NCBI GenBank assembly: GCA_020796225.1
Contig: CM036767.1
Location: 11,451,427 to 11,515,426 of the forward strand
Direction of reading: 5' to 3'
Source of the DNA: Arion vulgaris
Lineage: Eukaryota > Mollusca > Gastropoda > Stylommatophora > Arionidae
Length of the DNA: 64,000 bases
Part shown: positions 1-12,700 of the stretch, piece by piece
How positions within the stretch are numbered: position 1 is the first letter of the stretch
Layout: each line of letters starts with the position of its first letter
Program-made: the position numbers and the translations under genes
Notes under the pieces: model-generated
Databases searched by the model: none
Told to the model about the DNA's origin: nothing
The model's input: the letters and a program-made list of their open reading frames with translations, nothing else

Positions 1-415
1 AGTTAGTTTTCTATCTTGTGCCAGGTGTTGGCTTGACGTTGTCAGTCCATGCTTTCGCAGGGACTCTGAGATGTTATCTATCCATCGTGTTCTTAGCCTG
101 CCTCGTGCTCTGCGCCATGAGTGTCGATTATTGTAGGCACATGATGGTAGTAAATGTGGTTTCATTCTCATTAGATGGCCGAACCACTTGATTCTTTGCT
201 TCTCGATGTACTGTATGCATGGTATAGTACCAACTGATATTCTCGTTTCTCACTCTATCTCTCCTTGTAACGTTGACAGCTTTTCGTAGACATCTCATTT
301 CACATGTTGTAATCTTTCTTTCTTGTGTCTTAGTCAGGGGCCATGTTTGGCACTGATAGCAGAGAGATAGGCGTGTAGTGCTATGCTTTATGCTGCGAAG
401 ACTCCTACTCAGGTA
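1..415 (-). mobile_element. LINE 3' fragment (reverse transcriptase C-terminus)
   Basis: Minus-strand remnant in llgl intron 11. It reads, with frameshifts, as the post-RT tail containing an I-K-W-F-G-H-L segment. It is the same subfamily as 3413-3735 and 62940-63420, sharing the CEMRCLKK-like stretch. Confidence 0.7.
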
Positions 416-517
416 TGGTTCATTTATATATATAACATATTACATTCTTTCTACAAAACACATTCTGTGTATTTAAATACACAAATAATGCCAACCTTGC
501 TGTATCTATCTTCTTAC

Positions 518-735
518 CCTCTTTGAGAAACTCTTATTTTGGCTTTTTCCAGCATCAGCAATTTTCTGCCAAAGCTGTTCTGGCACATTGGAGACATGCT
601 GTGCACAGGTAATAGCGGAGGAATGAACACTGTTAAGGTAAGGCAGACGGAAGGTTGGCCAAGATTCTGTTTCCAAGTCCAGTACGACCAATTCTTCCTC
701 TGCGAGGATGATGAGAGCGTGAGGGTCATCTCTCT
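518..735 (-). CDS. llgl: llgl coding exon 11
   Basis: 218 bases: two bases completing a Glu codon, then [39 protein letters not shown] and a basic end SKR in phase 0. Acceptor TTATAG, donor GTAAGA at 517. The next exon lies beyond the left edge, since 1-415 is a LINE fragment. Confidence 0.96.
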
Positions 736-3700
736 CTATAACAAATAAAATGAAGAAATAATTCCACATGAACACAAAACTATAACAATACATAACCACC
801 CATATAAAAAACATTTAATACGAGCTATGGATTTCATGCTATGCTCTAGGCAGATGGCATGCCCTCTCTGCCAACAGGGGTGGAGTCATATGGGGAAACT
901 CGGTATAATGAAGTCAATCCTTCACCTTTGAACCCTTTTCTTTTTAAAATTAAAAACATTAATGGTGTCATAAGGTGCAGTGAATGAGATAACAAAGTCT
1001 GGGAATCTCTCTCTCGTGCGATCCCAGTCTGGGAATGAGAGTCAACCAAGACCCTACTGTAAAAAAGTTTAAAATTGTTACAAAAACAATATCAGTTTCC
1101 ACTGCAACTTCTGTAGAGTCATTTTTAAAATTGATATTTGAGTTAGACCGAATCCGACCTCCAGAGATGTGGATGCTGTCCTGGTCATGCGAGTGTTCAC
1201 GGCAGTGAGAGAGCAGACATGCTTGCATCTAAAGCATCGATTGATGGGGAGTTGAGGATGGATAAGGGAGAAGTTCATCGGTCTATGGACAACCTACTGT
1301 TGGATGAGGACACTAAAATTGATGTTGAGTCAATCAAGCTTTTTATGGAATTTGGAATTAAACATTGTACTAGTGAGCGTCTGTAGCTTAAGCGGTAGTG
1401 AGCTCGATCCCAACCCAAGCGTACCTGGTTCAAACTCCGTGACAGGCATATTTGGAAGCAAATTAGTTCCCTTGGATTTTTATGAACTGTAAAAATAGAC
1501 CTCGCGTTCAGAAAGCAATGGCAAACTACTGAAAGTATAAGTGGTGCCTAGAAAATCTACAACTCGTGTACTGTTATTGATGGCTACCTCCTGTAAAAAA
1601 GGATATGCCAAAATTCTTTTCATTAGTAGAGCTGGATGCTTGAGTGGCAGAAAGAGAAGTGTGTTTAACAAGCGAGCAACAAGAACCATCAGTATGCATA
1701 CCCTTTGACATCTGTTAGGGAAGACTGAGCACCTATAGGTCTGCCCAGAGTGATGTGATGTTCAGTAACCAATAACCAATCATTTTTTTTTTTAGATCCA
1801 GAAACACTTGAGCTTTCAGCTCTTCCGGGTGCTATGGACACCGCAACCCTTCGTTGGTGCCACGAACACCGGGAATCTGGGAACCTGTGACTTTTCTGCC
1901 AGCCGCGAATTGAACCCACACTCACAGAAGGTGGAACACGCACGAACACGCTGGGCAGGCGGGCCTTTGACTAGCATACTTATATCACCAAAAATTTTTG
2001 TTAATAATTAAAAATTACCAGTCTCAACTGCATCTTTCTCGTCAGCTTTCGAGACAACAAGAAAGTCCACAACTCTAGAAGTGAGGTCTGCCACCACATG
2101 ACTGTCCCCCTGCATGATGCTTACTGTATGACGATCTCCATAACTTGCTCGAGGCATCCCACCAGAGAAGACAATCATTGGCTCACTAAATTAAGAATCA
2201 CAAGGATGATATCTGATTTGTTATATATGACAGAACACATAAAAGCAGTTTTTCCAAATTGGGATTGATATTCTTCTACGAATCCTCCAAATCGACCACT
2301 TGTTAATCACTCTTTGTGATTTGAATGTGATATGAGCCTAAGAGCGATTTGTACAATGTGTCAGTTATGCGCCTACAAGTAGGCCAGCACATCTGATTTA
2401 TGCTACTTTTTTTATTTACTATGGTAGCTTCCCTAGGTCCTACATCAGTTGTCTCTTACGACATGCCTTGTAGGTCACAGTGGTAATATTCTTTGCTTCC
2501 CTCGCTGGCCCTGGCACCACACTGGCAGAATTGATATTAAAACTGTCTGCTTCAACTTTTGTTGTAGCAACGTAGTACTTGTGTACCATTATACGTTACA
2601 TGGGGGCCTGCAAGCAATTTCTCCCTACCGCTCTATACGGGGCAACTCGCTCAATCTCCGCTATGTAATTAAGTATGGTGATTTTTTTATTTCTTGTACA
2701 CCATTATACATTACATAGGTCTGCAAGCAAATTCTTCATACCGCTCTATCCTGGACAACTTGCACAAAAATGTGCCATTTTATGTTATATGGGGCCTGCA
2801 AGCAATTTCTCTATACCACTCTATCCTGGGCAACTGGCTCAATCTCCTCTAAGGAAGTGAGTAAGATTAATCTTTGATCATTTTTTTATAATTTCTTATA
2901 ATATTTGTACTCCATATTAGGGCCCCTGCCCCTTTGCGCATTTCACCAGTCATGTTTTCATGTTCTAAATTGTGTATATAAGCAGTAGTGATCAATCTGA
3001 TTTCTGTTCAGTGTGTCCAGTGAGTGCTAAGTAAATTTGTGAATCTCATTGTGGGCAAAGATGATATATGTCTAATTACCAAGTTTGACAGCATACATAA
3101 CTCAAGTCAGTCTTTCTTCATTCTTCTTCTTCTTTGTGTTCGTTCTTTACGATCAATTTTATTCACTCTTTATGATATGTTTGATCTTTGCCAAGAACGT
3201 GTATCCGTTGCACATTGGTTTGGTAGGCCCTAAATGCAAAGACTTGCACATGTTTAGGACTTGTGCATCTGATTTCAGCCAAACCTCCTTAGTCGCCTTT
3301 TACGACATGCATGGCAGGTAACAGTGGCTCTATTCTTTCCACCCCAAATTTGGGCCCCGGTAATCACTCTGGCAATTTTTCATTCTCATTCATTGAGTTT
3401 ATCCCCCCTTCTTTATATATAACACTCTCCGCTGTTGTCTTGTCTTATCACATGTGCCAGGTGTGTTACCTCTGTAGTTGTTAGTTTTTGATGTCGCAGG
3501 ATATCTGTGATAATATCTATACATCTGGTTATTGGTCTTTCTCTGCGTCCAGGTTGCCAGTTGTCATAGGCGCAAGATGATAGTATATTTGGTTCTATTC
3601 TCATTGGGTGACCGAACCATTTTATTTGGAATATGTTGGATGTATGGTGTGATTCCAACGACATTTCTAATGTTCTCATTTCTGAATCTATTCCGTCTTG

Positions 3701-6700
3701 TAACATTGATAGCTTTTCTTAAACATGTAATTTCACATATTGTGATCACTGTTACTTTTTTAAAAAAACAAAACAAACCAGTACATTACAAATGCCCACT
3801 TACTTCTTTGTCATTTTCCACTGTAGCTTGTTGATAGCTTTGCAGGGGAAAGGACCTGATTACAAATACAAAATAATGACAGCAATGTTGGTACAATTAA
3901 AATACATCTCTAAAAGATATACACTCTCTAAGAAGCAATAAATCACCAGGCGACGGTGAACTACCAACACACTTGATACTTTGCAGATATCATGGAGATG
4001 GAAGAACTACCCAATAAAGTCAACACAAGGCCTAATAGTTAGAATCCCTATAAAAAGAGATCTGACAGACTAATTTTTTGTTTTTCCCGGTAGTTCTTCC
4101 CGATCATTTTGATAATTCTTATTGTGATATATAAACAGTTTTTGTCAAGAATAGTTAGAACGGTGTGCCCCCATTAGGCCCCTACTAGTATACGACAGGC
4201 GCATCCGAAACTGAAGTTTTCGGCCTTCAGACTGTAATAACTGAGGAGGAATAACATTACTCTAAATCCCCAGCAAAATACTGTGTGGATGGAAAAAAAA
4301 AATAGACAAATGCTTTTATATGGAACAAGTTCAACAAACCAACACCAAATACCCACAATATCCCATTAGTAGACTCAACAGAAAACAGCACAACAATCTT
4401 CTATCTCCGAACAGGACACTGCAAGCTCAACCACAACATGCACAAAATGAAGCCTGCTCAGTCTGCATGTCAGACTGAAACAGACTCGAGAGCACATAGT
4501 GCCCAACCAATGAAACATGGCCTCATGAACTTCTGAATTCGTCCCATTTTATGTTCCTCATTTTTTGGAGACATCTATTTTGAAATGCATTCAACTTACT
4601 TTCTATATCGTTGGAATATTTTCCATAAAAGAAGGGAAAAAAACTGGAAATAGTAACACGTACCATAAGGAGATACAGAAGGTTCTTTTGGGGCTGAGGA
4701 ATCATTGGCACTCCAGACAATATAGCTGCCATCATTATGTGCACTAACAAACTCTTCACCATTCCTATGCCAGGTAAGAGATTCCAATTGCTGTCAAACA
4801 GAACAGAAAAGATTACATTCATATCATTTTATTAAAATGATGAGACATTATTTGAAAATAAGGATTATTTTTATGAAATTGCATACAGATATTAGTTGAA
4901 CTTGATTTATTATTTCCATTTATTGATAAATAAATTTTGGTGGAACATCTACTTTTAAGTGGAACATCTACTTTTAAAATGTCTAACGGTGAAGAATTGA
5001 CTCTCTTCATACATGGCCCGACCAGTCGTCCCCATAGCTCATCGGTTCAGCCAATCTTCTCTAGAGTTCACCAATCCATAGAAGAATGCAATTCTTAGTT
5101 CATGACAGCATTCCATAAGTGTTGAAAGGAGTAATCAATCCTCTTGCCCAATTGTAGGTTTTTCTCCTCTTCTTGTGTTCGCCCACTATGAATTCAGGCG
5201 GTCAGGGCGCCTAGTTTGGCGCTTCTAACTGATTTTGCATGAAGGCCTGATTTCCTTTTAATCAGTGTACCCCGCTATACAGTCATGCCGTCTCCAACTT
5301 CAGAGATATACTTGTATGTTGACCTGAATGGCACAACTCGTACAAGATGGTTATATCTTACTGCATACTTCTTCTTCGAACGCTCCATATTGACCACTAG
5401 TTAACCAGTCTTTGTGATTTGTATGTAATCTGAGCCTAAGAGCGATTGTACGCTGTGCCACTTTTTGCGCCTACAAATAGGCCAGCACATCCAATTTCTG
5501 CTGCGCTTTTTTATTTACACTGGTAGCTTCCATGGGCCCCTACCTTAGTCGCCTCCATTCTTTGCTTCCCATGCAGGCCCCGGCACCACACAGGTGAAGT
5601 AGGTTGAAATGAAAGGCTCAATTAGTACAAAATGGCCATATCTTGTTGCATACTTCAATATTGCTATCATGCCTAGGAGAGTATGAAACACAAAAACAAC
5701 ATCTGTTCTCACCAATGAAGAATTGAAGGAACTCTCAGCAGCTCCCTCTTTTGCATCCCAGAGTGTAATCAGCCCACGGTTGAAACCAATCAGCACCTGA
5801 GAACAGTTTTTAATAAATAAATAATGATTAAAAATTTTGTCTCAATGTTAGGAATTACAAACACAAATCCCCACTCACCAACAACTAGAAAACTATTTGG
5901 AATATATGCCTCTGCACTTAGATTATTCTCACAGGTTCTGAGTTTCTTTTTACTTCTTTTGCCACTCTCAGAAGTCAATTTGTAAATGTTCAAAGAAAAC
6001 AGTAGTTCACCTCAGGATGTCTAGATCTCCCAAGAGTCTGTCCTGTAATGGTACTGGTGATGATCATATCAGTACTTTCTGCTTGTCCTAGGCTGGACAT
6101 AAATGTTCAGTAGTCACTTTTTTCAGTTCCATTAAGAAAATTAAGTTCAGAGCACTTTCATCCACATCCCCACTTCTTCTACTTTCTCTGGATTTAGAGT
6201 TAAATAAATATTTAAATAAGATGGAGGTGGTTTGGACATGTATGTCGTATGCCAGTGGGGGCATTGGCTAGGACAGCTCTCAGACAGACAGCGGATGGGA
6301 AGAGAAGGCCTGGACGTCCAAAGGAAACATGGAGAAGAATGGTAGAGAGAGAGTTGAAAGAGAAAGAGTGTGGCCTGGGAGATGGTTGCTAGGAAGGCAG
6401 CAGAACGGCAACAGTGGAGGTCTCTTGTGGAAGACGTATATGTCAATCGAGACACAAAGAGGATATAGAAAGAAATATTTAAATAAATATAATAAACCCT
6501 GGTTTGTAATAAAAAGAGGACAGGATTGCTTCCCAGTCTAATCCAGTCCAACAACTGGTAATTGGGTATTTGTCTTGTTGAACTTGAAAGGGGAGATTAA
6601 GGCACAGCAAATAAATGAGATGATAAAAGATAGCATTATGGAAAAATAAACAACAAATGTACTTTTATGATCCGGAAAGCTACGCCGATAAGAGCTTTCT

Positions 6701-9700
6701 CCTGGTAGGGACACCCATGTCAGACAGGCTGAAGGATAGAGGGCAAACAAAATGTGACATCCTCGCCCTCCAGGTTGGGCAAGGGACTTACAACCCCTCC
6801 CTCTACAAATATTGTGTTACGGAAATGGAAGTAAGAGATACCTTTGTTGTATTGAGTGAAGGGACCAAGAGCAAACTGAAAAGGAAGTCTCCATTCAGAT
6901 GGCTAAACCTTTATCACCGAAATCATGTTATCGGGTGTTAGAATGTAAGAACTTTATACCAGAGTGGAAAGGCAGCAGAATGACCCCAATGGAAATCTCT
7001 TCTGGAAGCCTTGTCTCTCAATCTGAACTAAAAAAGGATGTCCAAGAGGTTACCATGTAAACAGGCTAGGGGTCCTGTGATGCAGTGAATGAAATAATAA
7101 CAAGAGTCAATGAACCAGACCTGATCAAGACACTACTTTACCACGAAATGATGCCCCTGGTAACAGGCGGCATCATTGTAGACTAAATGTAAAACATTGT
7201 AAAACTAAATGAGCAGGGATAACAAGGGAAGGCAAAGGTGACCCCCAAAAGTATGCATGTCCCGTTGAAAATAGAAGATTTATTGCTGTAATCTATGGTA
7301 CAGCTGAACAAATATAATTTTAACATCAAATGAAGGAAAGATAACAACATATAGCGATATCACATCATTACTAAATATTAAGACAAAGTACTGTGAAGTT
7401 TCTCAACAGTTCACATGTCTGTGGCATTATAGGTTATGGAACTACATTCACCATCTCTAGATAATATCTTCATACACTACAAATAACAACAAACCTTATC
7501 GTTGTTGACAGGACTGCTAGCAACAGCTTCAACTGCACCTGGACTGACCTTGAAATCATCTGGTACACTAGAAAGGTGAACAAAATTTGTTAAGTCATGT
7601 TCACATCAAGTTCTTTTAACTAACAAACTGATCGAGACTAAAACTGTGAAGCCTGAATCCACACACCTCATAATAGCCATCCATCGTAATCGATGATGAC
7701 AACAGTCTCAGACGTGTGCTGTTACACCTCTCTGATGTGTGCAGAGGTTAGTGTAGAGTCCAATCCTCGAACACAATTCGCTACCACAGGAGTAGGGCAT
7801 ACACGATCAAGGTTAGACATGTGGGTGTTATGTGTTTGTCTTTTCGCACGCTCGCTTTCTCAGTCTTAATGACAATACGATTCTAAGCTATGCAAGTTCC
7901 TCTTGTGTTGTTACAGCACCACATTTGGCAATCTTGTGCAAGGGATTCCAAGCACGATGTGTCTATATCGAGGCGTTTTAGAGACACTTAAAAGTGTCTT
8001 TTCAATTTACTCGGTTCGAGTTTGAGGCCAACTTTAACAAATATTCTCTGCATGTAAGCGTTACACGGTTGGACTACAGAAGACCCTGATCTTGTACTTG
8101 AGGATCTGAATTACAGGTACCTCTGAAGTCAGATCATAAAGTAAGTAAAGGAACCATTTTTCATACCTTGAGGTATATTGGGTAATACTGTGTTAGGCCC
8201 GTATTTTTCATTGACTGTAGGCACACGATGGGTGATGTAGTCAACATCACATCCCGACGGCCGCCTTTACTTCCCAGTGCTTTTCCTGGTACCCAATTGA
8301 GGCTGGGTCAACCTGAGAGCCATTAAGGCCGAAAAAATATTCCACTCCCACTGTGGAATTGAACCCAGACCACACATCTAACTAACAACTATGCTACTGT
8401 GGCTCTCGAACTATGGCTCATCTTCTTCTTTGCGTTCGTTCTTTACAACCAATTTTCATCACTCTTTGTGACAAGTTTGATCTTTTCCAAGAACGTGTAT
8501 ACATTGTACATTGGTTTGGTAGGCCCCTAAACGCATAGACTTGTACACATTTAGGACAAAGATTTCAGCCAAGCCTCCTTAGTCGACTCTTACGACATGC
8601 GTGGCAGATAAGTGGTTCTATTTTTTACACCCCAAATTTGGGCCGCGGTAACCACTCGGGCGATGGCTCATCTGAATGGTATGGGACACTGATAATAAGG
8701 ATATCAAGCCTTCATGCAAAAATTAGTCAAAGACTACAACTGCATTCATAGCGGACAAATGAAAAAAAAAATTACCCTAGACTTTGGTTTTTCTTAACCT
8801 TTCTTTAAGACAACGGTTGTTTGTAATTCAAAGTGATCTCTCTTAGGAAGGCAGTCTTTATTTTAATAAACAAATCTTTCCTACCCAGATAGTACTTACT
8901 TCTGAATGATGACATCCATGTTGATGACACCTGTTTCTGTAAGTGTCTTGGTGTCAATAAGGTGTACATTGCCACTCTCTGTTCCAACATACAAGGTAGA
9001 ACTATCTGTACTCAGGGAACAAGTTGACATGTTCTTCACTTTGCTGCAACAATTTTCATTTCACAAAATTAAGATTTTTGTTCTTTAAGAAATGTGGAAA
9101 TAATATTTTTGCTCAATTCAAAACATGCATATTTGTATCTCAACATTAACATATATATATATATATATATATATATAGCCGTCCATCGCAAACGATGATG
9201 ACAACAATCTCAGACGTGTGATGTTGCACCTCTCTGGTGTGTGCGGAGGTGACTGTAGAGTCCAATCCTAGAACAGAATCCCAGACCACAGGTGGGGCAT
9301 ACATGATCAAGGTTAGACATGTGCGTGTTGTGTGCTCTGTCTTTTCGCGCTGCTCGTTTTCTCTGTGACTCAACAATACGATGATTTTCAGCTATTCGGG
9401 TTCCTCTTTTTTGTTACAGCGCCACATTTGGCGATCTTGCACAAGGGATTCCCAACACGTATTGTCTATATCGAAGCATTTCAGACACTCTTTAAGAGTG
9501 TCGTTAAAGCGTTTTTTCTGTCCACCAGCTAAACGTCTGCCCCCTTCAAGCTCGCCATACATCAACTGTTTTGGGATGCGTTTATCAGGCATCCGAGCAA
9601 CGTGACCGACCCATCTCGCATGGGCCTTCTGCAACAGGGTGTCGACGCTTGGGATCTTTGCTCTTGTGAGGACTTCGCTGTCTGGAATTTTGTCCTGCCA

Positions 9701-12700
9701 GTTTATTTTTAGTATTCTGCGTAGACAGCTTGTGTAAAAACGGTTTAATTTTCTTGCGTGTCTGCTATATACTGTCCATGTCTCGCTTGCGTACAGCAGC
9801 GTGGTTAGCACTATGGCCTGGTAAACTTTCAGCTTTGTGACTATGCTTATCCCTTCCGTTCCCACACAGTGACACGTAACCTTCCGAACGCAGCACTGGC
9901 TTTGGATATCCTATTGTTGACCTCAGAATCTATATTTGCCGATCTGGATAGGAGGCTGCCAAGATAAGCAAAGTTGTCCATGACTGGAGACGCTGGTGTT
10001 TCATGTTGATGACTGGATCGTAATACTGTTCTCTAGGGCGGGCTGGAACATGACCTCTGTTTTTTTGTGTTAATGGTGAGGCCAAACCTATCACAGGCCA
10101 TTGAGAACTTGTCCATGTAAGTCTGCATTTCTTCCGCAGAATTGGTAGCGAGGGCGCAGTCATCAGCAAACAACAGGTTTGAGATAGTTGATTCTTTTAC
10201 TTTGGTGAAGGATTTTAACCTCCAGAGATTGAATAGATTACCGTCTGTCCTGTATCTAATCTTTACCCCATGTTCGTCGCCTTCCCAGTCTCCAGTCGTC
10301 TTGACTTGTCTTGCCCCTGGTTACAGATAGTCCTGGACGAGAGAGTGAGGTTGACGAATAGCGCAACTTTTCCTCACTATAATCCAAATACAGCGCAAGC
10401 TACAGTTTCAGACAACTACACACAACACAAATCACAACATTAACAACAGATTAACACATAACCACTTCATCTTTTCTCTAATTCTGTTTTGCATCACTGC
10501 ATCAAGATAAAAAGAGATTTATAGAACTGGCTTTTGTGTGGGTTTCATAAATAGTATTTTTCACCGCCTCTTTTATTTCTGAGGTCCCCCTTTTGTGTGG
10601 ACAACCTTTTGCTTTGTGTCCACTGCATCGGAGTAACATTGCTCTTTGTGGCGCACTGTCTGTTGGTAATCTGCTTATGTGGCCGAACCATTTAATTTGT
10701 TGTTTCTTGATAAAGTTCAATACTAATGTTGTACCCACTTTTTTTTCCTGATGTCTTCATTTCTAAACCGTTCTCTTCTTGATACTCCCAGCATTCTGTG
10801 TAGACACTTCATCTCTGTTGTGACCAGTTTCCTTCTATCGTTTTGTTGTCAGCGTTCACCTGACTACTACAGACATGAAAGAATGTGGTGTGTGCATGTA
10901 CGTAAAAAGATGTCTGGAATTAATAAATGCAAATGAACTTAACAAAACACCTGATATATATATCCCACCACTGCACCCTCTGTGGTTTCCAGGGTAGCAA
11001 AGCATAAAACCACAGTCTTCTCTCACATGTCGTAAGAGGTGACCAAGAGGGGTAAACGTAGGAATCGGTTACCCCACACCATAATAAAAGCAAATAGTTA
11101 CAGATGTCTCGGGGGACTGCATAGAGTAGTTGATAGTAGCTCGGCCTGCTAGCTGTGGGACGCCTCATAGTTCGGGTTCGAACCTACTGTCCGGCATTTG
11201 TTCGAGTCCCCTGGTCTTACTCAGGACGATAACGTGAGTACCTCTGAAGTCGGAGAAAATCTGCCTGTATGGCAAGGGAATACTAATTACGAGTACATTG
11301 AGCACACGGCTGCCAGTGTAAAGTAATTTACAATGTGCACGCTGCTGCCATTGTAAGAAATTGGAAAACGGATTTTCACGCAAAAATCAGTTTCAGAGAT
11401 GAAACTCGCTGAGTTGACAGCGGACGAAAGAAAAAAACAAAAACAGATGTCTCAGCCTTGAGGCGCTGGACTGGTGACCCCACACTGTAAATAAAAACAT
11501 GCAAACAGCTACAGGAGTCTCTGCCTTAATGCGTAGGACTAGTGTAAAACAAAACTGTAAAACAAAAAGAGCTACAGATGTCTCTGCCTTAATTGCCCTT
11601 GGGCTCAATAAGGACTAATGATGGAGATGTATAACTGAAGGGTCTCAACTTGTTTACCCTAAGATATATGTGACACAATGGAAAAATTAACAAGAAACAT
11701 GATTTAATGGCAATAACAATAGAAGGTTGTGAAGGTTCATGATTGCACATGTCAGTCAAGAAAAGGTTATAAATATTGTTGTACTTACGTTGATTCTGAA
11801 ATTTGCAATATTTTCTCCTCCAACACAGAAGTACCATCTTTAGTGTTGATCTCCCAAAGATGTAGAGAATTATCACTACAAGCAGTAATAAGACGACCCT
11901 GTAATCAAGATAAAGGGACAAATATACCATAAAGTATATGACAAAAATAGACCAGACTAATCTAAGTCAACAATTCATCATACAGTAGCTAGTCCTGTGC
12001 AGAAGTTTGTCAATTTCAGTCACATAAAGAGACATGGCACATTGATAAAAATCGTATTAGTGGTAAAAGTTGAAGGATGACACACAAGAGAGACTGGGAA
12101 TTAAATACGCATACAACCAAACCAACCATACCTTTCAAACATGTGAAGAAAACCAACCGATGAACATAACAAAATAAAATTAACAACACTAATGAATCGT
12201 TCCTGAAAAACAAATACTGGTGGTATATCTGTCTAGATCTAATTTTACACAATGTTTCAACATCACTCCTCACCTCTTCCGAAAGAAAGAATATACTGGA
12301 GACTGAGACATCACCATCATGTACTGCTGTGACCTCAAATCCTGGAGTGCCATAGCTTTTGACAAAAATGTAAGGAAAATTAAATACCTAATTAAAATAT
12401 GCACAACCACTCTTCTTCTTTGCGTTCGTTCTTTACGAGCAATTTTAATCACTCTTTGTGATATGTTTGATCTTTGCCAAGAACGTGTATATGTTACACA
12501 TTGGTTTGGTAGGTCCCTAAACGCATACTTCTACGCGCTTAGGACACATGCATCCGATTTCAGCCAAACCTCCTTAGTCGCCTCTTACGACATGCATGGC
12601 AGGTAACAGTGGTTCTATTCTTTACACCCCAAATTTGAGCCCGGTAACCACTCGGGCAGCACAACCACTAATACATGTGACTTCTTTGTGTACGTTCTTA

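Noticed and set aside
9392..9865. 157-codon open frame as host gene
   Set aside because: It is the C-terminal part of a LINE ORF2 next to the FADD motif, with truncated 5' end and multiple copies in the window.
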